Positions 45,162 through 54,243 of a stretch of DNA of 64,000 nt are shown in pieces. Both the position numbers and the translations under genes were made by a program. Source of the stretch: Anaerococcus pacaensis 9403502 (GTDB lineage: Bacteria > Bacillota > Clostridia > Tissierellales > Peptoniphilaceae); contig HG326663.1 in the NCBI GenBank assembly GCA_000308255.3, positions 741,269 through 805,268 on the forward strand, given 5' to 3'. Position 1 is the stretch's first letter, and each line of letters opens with the position of its first letter. Under the pieces are notes generated by a model, which was not told where the DNA came from, did not search any database, and was given only the letters and a program-made list of their open reading frames with translations.

Positions 45162-46451
45162 ATGACAAAGATACTATATTATGTGAACCAATTTTTTGGT
45201 CAAATTGGGGGCGAGGACAAGGCAGACTATGAGCCTAGCCTAATGGATGGGCCAATCGGTTGTGCCGAAGGTTTTGAGAAAAATCTTGACCAAGGCCAAG
45301 TAGTAAATACCGTTGTTTGTGGCGACAACTACTATAACCAAAATAAAGAAAAAGCAGATGCCTTTATCATTGATGCTATAGAGAAAATCAAACCAGATAT
45401 GATTGTTGCAGGTCCTGCATTTAATGCAGGTCGTTATGGTATGGCTTGTGCGGGTGTACTAGAACTAGCATATGAACGAGATATTCCAGCTGTATCAGGC
45501 ATGTATATCGAAAATCCAGCTGTAGATTATTGTAAGACGAAGGGCGTAGTTGTAGAAACGGCTGATTCAGCTGCAAAAATGAGACAAGCATTAAAAGACA
45601 TGGCCAATGCTAGCAACAAACTAATCAAGGGCGAGACTCTTTATCCAGAAATAGACAATTATATAGCCCAAGGCAAAAGAATTACAGTATTCACAGAAAA
45701 AATAGGTGCTAGAAGAGCAGTTGATATGCTTCTTAATCGATTTAATGAACAAGAGTATAAAACTGAATTGCCAATGCCAGAATTTGATGAAGTTGAACCA
45801 GCTCCAGCAATCAAAGACATGGCTCATGCAAAGATTGCTCTTGTGACAACAGGTGGTGTTGTTCCACACGGCAATCCAGACAAGGTCCAATCAGCATCAG
45901 CACAAAAATGGGCAAAATACGACATTAGCGGCTTAGATGAGCTTAAAGGTGAATTTATCACAATCCACGGCGGATTCGACCCAGTGTACTGTAATGAAAA
46001 AGCCGACAGAGTTGCTCCTCTAGATCAACTAGCAAGGCTTAAGAATGAAGGCAGAATCGGAGAAATCTATAAATATTTCTACACAACAACAGGAACAGGA
46101 ACATCTGTAGCAAATGCCAAGAGATTTGGTGTTGAAATAGGTAAAGAACTTTACGAAGCAAAAGTAGATGGTGTTATAATGACTTCCACATGAGGTACCT
46201 GTACACGTTGCGGTGCAACAATGGTTAAAGAAATAGAAAGATACGGTATTCCTATAGTTCATATGGCAACCATAACTACCATTTCAGAGTCGGTAGGGGC
46301 AAATAGAATTATACCAACTATTGCAATTCCTTACCCAGTAGGTAATCCAGACCTTGGCGCTCGTGAAGAAATGCTTAGAGAAGAGCTCGTAAATAGAGCC
46401 ATCAAAGCTCTTGAAACAGAGGTTAGTCAGCCAACAATATTTAAAGCCTAG
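45162..46451 (+). CDS. grdB: Glycine/sarcosine/betaine reductase component B selenoprotein subunit (GrdB/GrdF/GrdH type)
   Basis: The frame reads through TGA at 46191-46193, decoded as selenocysteine (Sec344) in the family motif TSTUGTCTRCG. The total length of 429 residues matches GrdB; a stop at 46193 would remove the conserved C-terminal quarter (MVKEIERYGIPIVHM and PYPVGNP). A SECIS-like hairpin lies just after the TGA. The selenolate attacks the substrate bound to the partner subunit and passes the product to selenoprotein A. GrdA, GrdC, GrdD and thioredoxin genes are not in the window and must lie elsewhere. Confidence 0.93.
46194..46219 (+). promoter_or_regulatory. bSECIS element of grdB
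   Basis: A perfect 5-bp stem GTTGC (46207-46211) with GCAAC (46215-46219) and loop GGT. The loop begins 19 bases after the TGA and opens with G, fitting bacterial SECIS rules. Confidence 0.8.
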
Positions 46452-46467
46452 CGATTATTCGCTAGGT
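46448..46467 (+). promoter_or_regulatory. Intergenic hairpin between grdB and the transporter gene
   Basis: A perfect 7-bp stem CCTAGCG/CGCTAGG with loop ATTATT overlaps the grdB stop codon. There is no long T-run, so it may set relative expression or RNA processing instead of ending transcription. Confidence 0.5.
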
Positions 46468-46483
46468 TTAGAAAGGAATGGCC

Positions 46484-47572
46484 ATGCAAGAAAAAATTAG
46501 ATATTCAAAAGTAATAAACTATGCTGGTGCTTTCATTGCTCTACTAATTGGATCTGGATTTGCTACAGGCCAAGAGCTTTTACAATTTTTCTCTTCCTAT
46601 GGACTACTTGGTTTGCTTGGAGTATTGATTGTCTTTATACTTTTAGCTTTTGTAGGTGTAGAATTTGTTAAATATGGGAACAAACACAAGTTAGAAAATC
46701 CAAATGACATATACAGAGTTATTTGTGGCAAGGCCATCGGGACTTTCTATGACTACTTCTCGGTATTTTTCATTTTCCTATCCTTTACAGTAATGATATC
46801 AGGAGCACAAGCAACAGCAGTCCAACACTATAATGCTCCTAAATTTGTGGGCGGAATTGTACTAGGAGTGCTTGCTATAATCACAGTAGTTTTTGGTCTT
46901 AGCAAAATAGTAGATGTTATAGGCAAAATAGGACCTGTGATTGTAGTGCTTGCTATTTTAGTAGGTATAATTTCAACGGTGACTAATTTTTCAAATCTAG
47001 ATCAATCACTAGCCACAATTGAGATGTTAAACCAAAACAAGCAAATAACACAGGCATCACGCTTTGGATTTTTTGCAGCTAGCTTATCCTATGTGGGCTT
47101 TTGTATGCTGTGGCTAGCAGCTTTTTGTGCTAGCATAGGGAGAGATACAGAAGTTTTGGAAGAAGCTAAAAAGGGCCAAATATTTGGATCGGCAGGATTT
47201 TCAATAGCTACATTTATAATGTCACTGGCTATAATATTATCAATAAACGAAGTTTATCAATCACAAATACCTTCACTTATATTAGCAGGACAAATTAACC
47301 CAGTCCTTGCAAATATATTTTCTGTATTTATCATACTTGGTATTTACACCACATCAGTCCCACTACTATGGACAGTTATAGTAAGGTTTTTTAAAGAAGG
47401 TACTAAAGAATTTAAGATTGCTACGATTGTAATAGGAGCTATCGGAATGGTAATAGGCTTGCTATTAAAATTTGATGTTCTGGTAAATTACGTATATGCT
47501 ATAAATGGTTATTTAGGTATAGTATTGTTGATAATAATGATTTATAAAGCCATAAGTAAGAAAAATAACTAA
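46484..47572 (+). CDS. YkvI-like multi-pass membrane transporter (paralogue 2, grd-linked)
   Basis: A 362-residue, ten-helix membrane protein, closely similar throughout to the one at 1648. ATG at 46484 is chosen over 46478 because the RBS AAAGGAA needs the longer spacing and the first residues then align with the paralogue (MQEKIRYSKVINYAGAF). Its position directly after grdB suggests that it imports the substrate of this reductase (glycine, sarcosine or betaine). That would be a useful clue to the role of YkvI-like proteins, but it is inference from gene order. Confidence 0.75.
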   Translation: MQEKIRYSKVINYAGAFIALLIGSGFATGQELLQFFSSYGLLGLLGVLIVFILLAFVGVEFVKYGNKHKLENPNDIYRVICGKAIGTFYDYFSVFFIFLSFTVMISGAQATAVQHYNAPKFVGGIVLGVLAIITVVFGLSKIVDVIGKIGPVIVVLAILVGIISTVTNFSNLDQSLATIEMLNQNKQITQASRFGFFAASLSYVGFCMLWLAAFCASIGRDTEVLEEAKKGQIFGSAGFSIATFIMSLAIILSINEVYQSQIPSLILAGQINPVLANIFSVFIILGIYTTSVPLLWTVIVRFFKEGTKEFKIATIVIGAIGMVIGLLLKFDVLVNYVYAINGYLGIVLLIIMIYKAISKKNN

Positions 47573-47576
47573 GATT

Positions 47577-48230
47577 ATGACAAACTTATTGAAATTTAAA
47601 CTCTTTGACAATATTTCAGAAGAGTCCAAGAAAGAATTGCTTGGTTTAAGTATCATTGAGAAAAGTTATCAGTCAAATGAAGTAGTGCTGAGACGAAATA
47701 GTGAATTAAAATATGCACTTCTAATAGATAAAGGATGTTTAAAAGCTGCAGAATATACTATAAATGGTAAAGAAATAGTGTCTTCTTATTATTTTGAAGG
47801 CGATGCTTTCCCATTTTATTTATATTTTGGTAATACAAAAACTTTTCCCTATGATGTATATGCCACCAAAAAATCCACAGTGTATTTTCTGCCATTCAAA
47901 GAATTTGAAGACATTATGGATACAGATATCGTTCTGACTAAAAATATCTTAAAATTCATAGCTGAATACACATCATTCAATAAACTTGTAATCAGAGCTA
48001 CGCAATATCCAAGAGTAATAGAGCGTTTGGCCTATTGGATAATCCACTTAGATGAGGTCGACTATTTAAAATTACCTACATCCCAAGCTATGTTAGCCGA
48101 TATCCTTAGAGTCAATAGGCCTAGCCTAAATCAAGAACTAAGATACCTAAGAAAGAATAATATAATTGAGTTAGAAGGTATGAATTTTGAAATTTTGGAT
48201 ATGGATTATCTTAAACAAATAATTGATTAA
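47577..48230 (+). CDS. Crp/Fnr-family transcriptional regulator
   Basis: A 217-residue regulator with an N-terminal cyclic-nucleotide-binding-like beta barrel (about 10-120) and a C-terminal winged helix (LPTSQAMLADILRVNRPSLNQELRYLRKNNII). The Arg and Glu needed for cAMP binding are not evident and there is no Fnr-type N-terminal Cys cluster, so it probably senses another ligand. It starts four bases after the transporter stop codon and so is co-transcribed with the grd genes, whose expression it may control. Confidence 0.85.
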   Translation: MTNLLKFKLFDNISEESKKELLGLSIIEKSYQSNEVVLRRNSELKYALLIDKGCLKAAEYTINGKEIVSSYYFEGDAFPFYLYFGNTKTFPYDVYATKKSTVYFLPFKEFEDIMDTDIVLTKNILKFIAEYTSFNKLVIRATQYPRVIERLAYWIIHLDEVDYLKLPTSQAMLADILRVNRPSLNQELRYLRKNNIIELEGMNFEILDMDYLKQIID

Positions 48231-48285
48231 CCCAGAGTAAAAACTCTAGGTTTGACTGAGACTGTGTAATATTTTGTGTATACAA

Positions 48286-48322
48286 CCTCCTGATTAGGGT
48301 AAAGAAAAAACTAATCAGGAGG
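48286..48322 (+). promoter_or_regulatory. Hairpin sequestering the transposase RBS
   Basis: CCTCCTGATTAG pairs perfectly with CTAATCAGGAGG. The AGGAGG in the 3' arm is the RBS of the transposase start ATG at 48330, and a TTTTTT run follows. In read-through transcripts from neighbouring genes this would block translation or stop transcription, a protective device known from other insertion sequences. Confidence 0.72.
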
Positions 48323-48329
48323 ATTTTTT

Positions 48330-49529
48330 ATGCCAAGAAAAAGACCCGAATCAAGAGGGAGCAAAATAGCTAAAATGTTAATCGAAGAATATCAACCTCA
48401 AAGCGCACAAGACATTCAAGAAGTATTAAAAGAACTTCTAGGAGAAACTATGGAAGAACTTTTAAAGGCAGAACTTGATCAACATTTAGACTATGAATAT
48501 GGTGAAAAACCACTATCACTCAATACAAGAAACGACTCAAGTAAAAAAACTGTTAAATCATCCTATGGAAATATAGATTTAAATATCCCAAGAGATAGAG
48601 AAGGATCCTTTGAACCACAAGCATTAAAGAAATATGAAAAAGACATATCTAACATAGAAAACCAGATAATATCAATGTACGCAAAAGGTATACCCTCGCC
48701 TAATAATATCATCAACTCATTTCATTCGTTGGATATTATTGGCTGGGGCAGACTCTGGCAAAACAGACTACTAGAAAAAGTCTACCCTATGGTATTTTTA
48801 GACGCTATACATTACCATGTAAGAGAAAACAACTTAGTAGTCAAAAAAGCAGTATACATCGCATTAGGGTACAATCTTGAAGGTTTTAAAGAAATACTAG
48901 GCATATGTACCCTAGGGGGCAGACCCTGGGTAGGAGAGAATGAATCAAGCAAATATTGGCTCTTAGTATTAAACCAGCTAAAAGAAAGAGGATTAGAAGA
49001 TATACTAATAATATCAACAGATAACCTATCTGGATTCACACAAGCTATAGAAGCAGTATATCCAAAAGCAGAAATACACCCAAAAAGCGTTGGGAAAATC
49101 ATGCATAATCCATCAAATAAGAAACTCAACAAAATATGTATCATACAAAGATATAAAAGAATTAATGAAAGACTTAAAAGCAATATACAAAGCACCAACA
49201 GAAGACTTAGCTCTAACAAATCTAGGTATCCTTGAAGAAAAATGGGGTAAAAAATATCCAATGTGTGTAAGCTCTTGGAAAAACAACTGGACAGAACTAT
49301 CCCCTCCAGAAGGAATAAGGAAACTAGTATATACCACAAATGCCATGGAAAATTTCAATAGGCAACTAAGAAAAGTAACAAAAACAAGACCATATTTCCA
49401 AATGACTATGCTCTACAAAAAAGCCTATATCTAGCAATGGTAGATGCTTCAAGTAAGTGGACCTACAGGATACGTGGTTGGGATCAAATATTATCCCAAT
49501 TATCAATATATTTTGAAGGGAGGTTTTAA
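48330..49529 (+). pseudogene. IS256-family transposase, disrupted
   Basis: The N-terminus (MPRKRPESRGSKIAKMLIEE) and the DDE region (PMVFLDAIHYHVRENN, IISTDNLSGF) are typical of IS256 transposases. Damage is seen in at least three places: a garbled segment near 48690-48770 where the MYAKGMSTRDI-type region should be, a frame change near 49090-49110, and another near 49430. Only after switching frames is the family's C-terminus (SKWTYRIRGWDQILSQLSIYFEGRF) found, ending at 49529. Confidence 0.85.
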
Positions 49530-49747
49530 TTGAGCTAAAAATCGATTATGAAATTTGCTGTAAATTATCATGAAAAATTGACAGTTTATTAAAGTTGTGT
49601 AAAATTAAGTAAAGCTCCATACCTATAGGAATGGACAAACATTGATACATAAAAAATGTATCAACCCTTACCCTTTTATCAGGATTTAGGTTGATACACA
49701 AAATTATTTACAGACCCTTATGTCCAGTTTAATGGGTACACTACACT

Positions 49748-49782
49748 CCAGTTTATGCTGGGGTTTGTCTTCGGTCTGAAAT
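49748..49782 (+). repeat. Inverted-repeat end of an IS1182-like element (left)
   Basis: GCTGGGGTTTGTCTTCGGTCTGA here is repeated in inverted orientation at 51351-51372. The segment includes a terminator-like palindrome (CTCCAG...CTGGGG). No transposase remains at this side. Confidence 0.6.
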
Positions 49783-49898
49783 ATATTTTTTATATTATCC
49801 TATAGCTAATATTTTAAAATAATGGTGCACAAGATTATAAATATTCTCTATATAATCTTTCAATGTCAACTATTCTTTCAACTAATATATTCCATAAT

Positions 49899-50306
49899 TT
49901 AATCCTTTAAAATAGATTTTTCTATTCGATAACAAATATAAACCATTCCTAAAAATGAAAATATTATTATAATAAATAAACCAATAAGATAGTCATACAT
50001 ATTAAATACTTCGCCTAATATCATTGTAATCAGTGAAAAAACAATACCTATAATTCCTAACTTTATACTAGACTTATACCAATATTCATTTCCATTTATC
50101 CAATTCGATTCACTTTTAACGAGTCTTGGAAGAACATAATGAGACATCCCTATATACTTATTTGAAGATAATCTCACCCTTCCACTTCTAAATTCTTTTA
50201 TAATTTCCTGAGGTGGATATGGCTTTGGGTGATTTAAAAGATTATAATTAACGATAATGACTAAAATATATATACTTATAAATACTAAATATAAACTACT
50301 ATTCAT
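49899..50306 (-). CDS. Small membrane protein of unknown function
   Basis: A 135-residue protein with a hydrophobic segment at residues 4-20 and two more at about 82-100 and 105-127; a basic polar region lies between. No family is recognised. The ATG is nine bases after the stop codon of the radical-SAM remnant, so the two once belonged to one operon, perhaps a peptide-modification cluster in which such proteins help with export or immunity. That role is a guess from context. Confidence 0.5.
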   Translation of the reverse strand: MNSSLYLVFISIYILVIIVNYNLLNHPKPYPPQEIIKEFRSGRVRLSSNKYIGMSHYVLPRLVKSESNWINGNEYWYKSSIKLGIIGIVFSLITMILGEVFNMYDYLIGLFIIIIFSFLGMVYICYRIEKSILKD

Positions 50307-50315
50307 AAAATACCT

Positions 50316-50545
50316 CTATTTCTCTAAATATTTATGGTTAAATATAACTTGATCATGATATAGCCATTTATTTTCAAAACAAGCTTCTCTATTTATATCA
50401 TTATATCTCTCATAACTTACACTAGCGCACCCTCCTCCACAAATTGGAAAATACTTACATTCTTTACATTTATTTAATCCTTCAAAACTCTGGTAATCCA
50501 GTCAATGTATTTAACTTGTCTTATCAACTCTTCTTTCATTTTAGG
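50316..50545 (-). pseudogene. Radical-SAM peptide maturase remnant (SPASM domain)
   Basis: On the minus strand the last 55 residues of a SPASM-type protein are readable: LNKCKECKYFPICGGGCASVSY, then EACFENKWLYHDQ, which carries the Cys pattern that binds auxiliary iron-sulfur clusters in sactipeptide and ranthipeptide maturases. Upstream, a short frame with an RBS (MKEELIRQVKYIDWITRVL) overlaps it in another frame. The radical-SAM CxxxCxxC core is gone, so the gene is a truncated, frameshifted relic. Confidence 0.6.
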
Positions 50546-51147
50546 AACACCTCACAATCTATTTCTTTTTATTAATAAGTTATTACCACTACCCTACACA
50601 TTTACATCATCTATATAATAAAATATACTTCTTTATAATTTCTGGTGGCTTACTACTATTTATTAAACTTTATATTTTTTATATACTATCCACAAATTCT
50701 TTATTCAGTAAATATTAGGACTCTTGATATAATTTACTTTATAGAAACTGGTTAAGTTTAATGAATAGCTTTAAGTATGTTTGATTTCTCATCTAAATAT
50801 TTACTTACAAAATAATTTTGTCTCCATTTATTGTAATTAACTTCAATCTTTAAAACAATTATTTTATATTTTTAATGAATTTTCAATTCTAGTTTATTAT
50901 GTTAATAATATTTAATACACCAATAATTTCTGATATATTACATCCAATGCATCACTAATTCTTTACACATATAAATAATTGCAATATCACCATTATTTAA
51001 TTTTAAAAATGTACTCCTAGTCATATTTGCTTTTATTCATTAAATCATATCTTTGAATATACTTATGTTGGTTATTGTATATACCCATTAAGTATAACAT
51101 GAATCTATTTTTGTTTTCAATGGTTTGGTATATTGCTTTAAATTATC
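50546..51147 (+). other. Gene-free, very AT-rich stretch
   Basis: No coding frame with support on either strand and no structured RNA is recognised. It lies between the two inverted IS1182-like ends. Confidence 0.45.
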
Positions 51148-51176
51148 AAAAAAATAAAGGCAGTCCGAAGACTGCC
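51148..51176 (-). terminator. Terminator after the truncated minus-strand frame
   Basis: On the minus strand GGCAGTC-TTCG-GACTGCC is followed by TTTATTTTTTTG. The UUCG tetraloop makes it a strong hairpin. Confidence 0.8.
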
Positions 51177-51344
51177 GATATTTATCTCTCTGCATCTTTG
51201 CTATGGTCTTTCTTAGTTGACTTAGTTTTGTCATCTGTCTTAAAGCTTTTTATTTGTCCTAATATGGGCTTTTTATCCTTGCCTTGACTCTTTCCTTGTT
51301 CTTTTGCTTTTAAGAGCTTAGAAGATAAAATACGAATATTTTTA
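51177..51344 (-). pseudogene. C-terminal fragment of an unidentified Lys-rich protein
   Basis: A minus-strand frame of 55 residues (IRILSSKLLKAKEQGKSQGK, then a Lys/Asp/Ser-rich tail ending KDAER) ends directly before the UUCG terminator, as a real gene end would. Upstream it is cut off at the IS1182-like end at 51350. The lysine-rich tail resembles ends of mobilisation or conjugation proteins, but the family is not certain. Confidence 0.4.
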
Positions 51345-51350
51345 TGTTCT

Positions 51351-51633
51351 CAGACCGAAGACAAACCCCAGCACTAACTGGAGTTTGTCTTTATTTTTGT
51401 TATACTTATGCTTTATACGCAACAAAAAAGATCCTATTAGGATCCATATTCCATAGTATATTTGCTATTTTCTTCATATTCATGCATGCAAGGGTTAGGG
51501 CGCTTTTCATTCTCATTTTTGCCAACTCCTTCATATTCGTGTATCTAAATCCATGATATTCTTTTGCTGTTGCAAAGCATCGTTCTATTGTTTCTTTTCT
51601 TTGATTGATATTGGAATCAAGACGTTTGAGCAC
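51351..51633 (-). mobile_element. IS1182-family element remnant (transposase C-terminus and end)
   Basis: The minus-strand frame 51406-51633 encodes the last 75 residues of an IS1182-type transposase (RKETIERCFATAKEYHGFRY, then ALTLACMNMKKIANIL). A terminator hairpin (GACAAACTCCAG with CTGGGGTTTGTC) and the element end lie downstream at 51351-51390. The rest of the transposase is missing. Confidence 0.75.
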
Positions 51634-51672
51634 TAAAAAAGTAGGTAAGATTGTTATTCTTACCTACTTTAT
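51634..51672. terminator. Bidirectional terminator hairpin
   Basis: A 13-bp stem, AAAGTAGGTAAGA with TCTTACCTACTTT, has A-runs before it and T-runs after it, between the IS remnant and the YdhK-type gene. Confidence 0.6.
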
Positions 51673-51770
51673 AGACAGTCTGAGCTACTATCATGTAGCT
51701 GATTTTTGCATAGTATCCATGGTCTTTTTATTTAGTATGGACTTAGATTTGATAGGGTATGAGACGGTTT

Positions 51771-52403
51771 TTACTCAGCTGGGCTTAATTCGTCTTCAGC
51801 CATCCATTTGTGATTTTCGATAGTTTCTCCACTTTCGGTATCAGTGTAAGTAACCATATATACACGGGTATCATGAGCTGAATCAATAGTTGCACTTGCT
51901 CCCTCCATGCCAGGCATGTGAGAAGCTTTTAAGATTACCTCATCGCCTTGTTGATATGGTTCAGCTTGGGGATTTTCTAATTCTTCATGGATTACCCATT
52001 TGTGATTTGCTACAGTTTCGCCTGTTTTTGTATCTTGGTAGGTTACTTCATATGCTACTGTATCAAATACACCAACTACAGTACCACTAGCACCCATCAT
52101 ACCTGGCATGTGGTCATTTTGAATAACTACTTGACTTCCTACAGGATAAGCTGGATTCTCTGCTTCTTTAATCCCTTCTGGTAAATCACCTGATTCATCG
52201 TGCTCCATGTCTCCGTGACCACTTTCATTTGAAGATTCATTTTCTGTCACATCGTTGGTATTTTCCGCTGTGTCAGTTGTATTTTCTATTGTGCTTGCAG
52301 GTTCAGTTGTATCTGTTTGTCCCTCATTTGATGTGCTACAAGCTGTAAGGATTAATCCTGCTGATAGTAAAACAGCTCCTAGCCATTTTTTATTATATTT
52401 CAT
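51771..52403 (-). CDS. YdhK-family (DUF1541) lipoprotein with two repeats
   Basis: A 210-residue exported lipoprotein: signal peptide with lipobox ILTAC, an acidic Ser/Thr/Glu-rich linker with Met-His residues (HGDMEHDE), then two DUF1541 repeats of about 60 residues, each with HMPGM, GVFDTVAYEVTY or AHDTRVYMVTY, and NHKW. The conserved His-Met-rich motif suggests metal (copper) binding outside the cell, but the function of YdhK is not settled. It is transcribed alone. Confidence 0.85.
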   Translation of the reverse strand: MKYNKKWLGAVLLSAGLILTACSTSNEGQTDTTEPASTIENTTDTAENTNDVTENESSNESGHGDMEHDESGDLPEGIKEAENPAYPVGSQVVIQNDHMPGMMGASGTVVGVFDTVAYEVTYQDTKTGETVANHKWVIHEELENPQAEPYQQGDEVILKASHMPGMEGASATIDSAHDTRVYMVTYTDTESGETIENHKWMAEDELSPAE

Positions 52404-52624
52404 TTTTACCTCCTTATACTATATTATATCATATAATATATCTAAAATATCAGTAGATATAGCTCACCATAAAAGCTTAGTAGTATTATTATAGCAGATA
52501 AGCTGATTTAGATTTCTTATTATTGCAATAGGGTCATCCATCTTATTACTTGGCAAGCAATGTGAGTAATTTTCTCTTACTAAATAAGCTTTACGAATCT
52601 TTCTGGGTATTTTGCACAGAAAAA

Positions 52625-52653
52625 CCCCTCAATCCGTATTTTTGGTTAAGGGG
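52625..52653 (-). terminator. Terminator of the ahpCF operon
   Basis: On the minus strand CCCCTTAA pairs with TTGAGGGG (one wobble), followed by TTTTT. The core sequence resembles that of the ars terminator. Confidence 0.7.
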
Positions 52654-52685
52654 CTTAGTCCATGGGGCGTCTTTTTTTAGATATT

Positions 52686-54233
52686 TTAGTTCCTCATTAG
52701 ATAATTAAATGCTCCAAGGGCTGCTGTAGCGCCTGTGCCTGCTGAGATTACTATTTGTTTGAATAGGATTTCTGTGGCATCACCTGCTGCGAATACTCCT
52801 TCTAGGCTTGTTGAGCCGTCTGGGTTTACCTTGATTTCGCCGCGGTCTGTAAGTTCTACTTCAGTTTCTTTGAGCCATTCTGTATTTGGTACTAGACCTA
52901 CTTGGATGAAGCAGCCTTCTACATCTAGTGTGTGCTCTTCGTTTGTTTCTCTATCAGTGTATTCTAGGCGTTGTAGCTTAGTATCACCATATAGGCCAGT
53001 GGTTTGAGCATTGACTATTACATCTACATTGTCTAGGCTGTTTAGCTTATCTTGTAATACTTGGTCAGCCTTTAGCTCTGGTAAGAATTCTAGGACTGTT
53101 ACATGGTCTACCATTGCAGCGAGGTCTATGGCAGCTTCTATACCAGAGTTACCGCCGCCTATTACTGCTACTGGTTTGCCTTTAAATAGTGGGCCATCAC
53201 AGTGGGTACAATATGCTACACCCTTGTTTCTAAATTCAGTTTCACCTGGGATGCCGATTAGTCTCCATCTAGCACCTGTAGCTATTACAACAGTTCTAGA
53301 TTGTAGCTTTGCACCGTTGTCTAGTTCTACTTCTACTAGTCTCAGGTCGTTTGCAGAATCTTTTGCTTCATAAACATTGCTAGCTAGGGCACCTGTCATA
53401 ACATCAACTCCAAGGCTATCAACTTGATCACGCATAGCTGCCATGAAGTCAGGACCTTCTGTGTATTTAAAGCCTGGGATGTTTTCGATTCCAAGTGTTT
53501 CTACTACTTGGCCGCCAAATTCACTTGCTACAAGGCCGGTTTTAACGCCCTTACGAGCTGCATAGATAGCTGCTGTAGCTGCTGCTGGGCCACCACCGAT
53601 GATTAGTACATCAAAGGCTGATTTATCAGCAAAATCATCTGATGATTTGCCACCAGCTATTTTATCTAAGAGGCTGTCCATGGTTTGCTTGCCGCCTTCT
53701 AAAAATTCGCCATCTTTAAATAGGGCAGGTACTGCAAGCACATCGCGACTTTCTGCGATTTCTTGGAACATGGAACCTTCGATCATGGTGTGATTGATGT
53801 TTTTATTTAGGACTGCCATGATGTTCATCGATTGAACTACTTCTGGGCAATTGTGACAAGATAGGGAAACGATGGTTTCAAAGTCTCCACTTTCGATAGA
53901 CTGGATTCTGTTTTTAGTAGCTTCATCTACTTTTGGATCAATGCCACCTACTTGTAGGATAGCAAGGGCAAATGAAGCAAATTCGTGGCCTAATGGTACG
54001 CCTGCAAATACTATTTGACCGTGGTCAAATGTACCTGTTAAGTCAAAGGCGGGTGTGTATTTTAGCTCTTTTTCTTCTACTGTCACCTTATCTGATAGGC
54101 TAGCTACGTCTTCTACGAAACCACGTAGCTTTTCACTTTTTTCGTCTGTATCAACAGAAAGCCCAATAACGACTTCTGTTTTTAGCATGTCGAGATATTG
54201 GGCTAGTTGTTGTTTTAAATTGTTATCTAACAT
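52686..54233 (-). CDS. ahpF: Alkyl hydroperoxide reductase subunit F
   Basis: A 515-residue flavoprotein with the AhpF plan: an N-terminal double thioredoxin-fold domain with redox pair CHNC near residue 128, an FAD site [15 protein letters not shown] near 215, the active disulfide CTHC near 342, an NADH-binding [10 protein letters not shown] near 358 and the C-terminal FAAGDAT. It passes electrons from NADH to AhpC, keeping peroxide detoxification going. It lies ten bases after ahpC on the same strand. Confidence 0.95.
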   Translation of the reverse strand: MLDNNLKQQLAQYLDMLKTEVVIGLSVDTDEKSEKLRGFVEDVASLSDKVTVEEKELKYTPAFDLTGTFDHGQIVFAGVPLGHEFASFALAILQVGGIDPKVDEATKNRIQSIESGDFETIVSLSCHNCPEVVQSMNIMAVLNKNINHTMIEGSMFQEIAESRDVLAVPALFKDGEFLEGGKQTMDSLLDKIAGGKSSDDFADKSAFDVLIIGGGPAAATAAIYAARKGVKTGLVASEFGGQVVETLGIENIPGFKYTEGPDFMAAMRDQVDSLGVDVMTGALASNVYEAKDSANDLRLVEVELDNGAKLQSRTVVIATGARWRLIGIPGETEFRNKGVAYCTHCDGPLFKGKPVAVIGGGNSGIEAAIDLAAMVDHVTVLEFLPELKADQVLQDKLNSLDNVDVIVNAQTTGLYGDTKLQRLEYTDRETNEEHTLDVEGCFIQVGLVPNTEWLKETEVELTDRGEIKVNPDGSTSLEGVFAAGDATEILFKQIVISAGTGATAALGAFNYLMRN

Positions 54234-54243
54234 TTATTTCCTC

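Larger units (their letters stand above)
48258..49718 (+). mobile_element. IS256-family insertion sequence, decayed
   Basis: Imperfect terminal inverted repeats of about 28 bases, both ending inside in a TTTTGTGTAT...CAACCT core, lie at 48258-48287 and 49688-49718. Between them is a broken IS256-type transposase. Just inside the left end a 12-bp perfect hairpin (48286-48297 with 48311-48322) contains the transposase RBS. Confidence 0.82.

Noticed and set aside
46221..46451. Short frame after the grdB TGA as an independent gene
   Set aside because: It is the C-terminal part of the selenoprotein, reached by Sec insertion at 46191.
49090..49434. 114-codon frame that could be called a separate transposase gene
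   Set aside because: It continues the IS256-type transposase in another frame; counted as part of one pseudogene.
51075..51287. Plus-strand 70-codon frame near 51.1 kb
   Set aside because: It runs over a UUCG terminator and an opposite-strand gene end, without an RBS.
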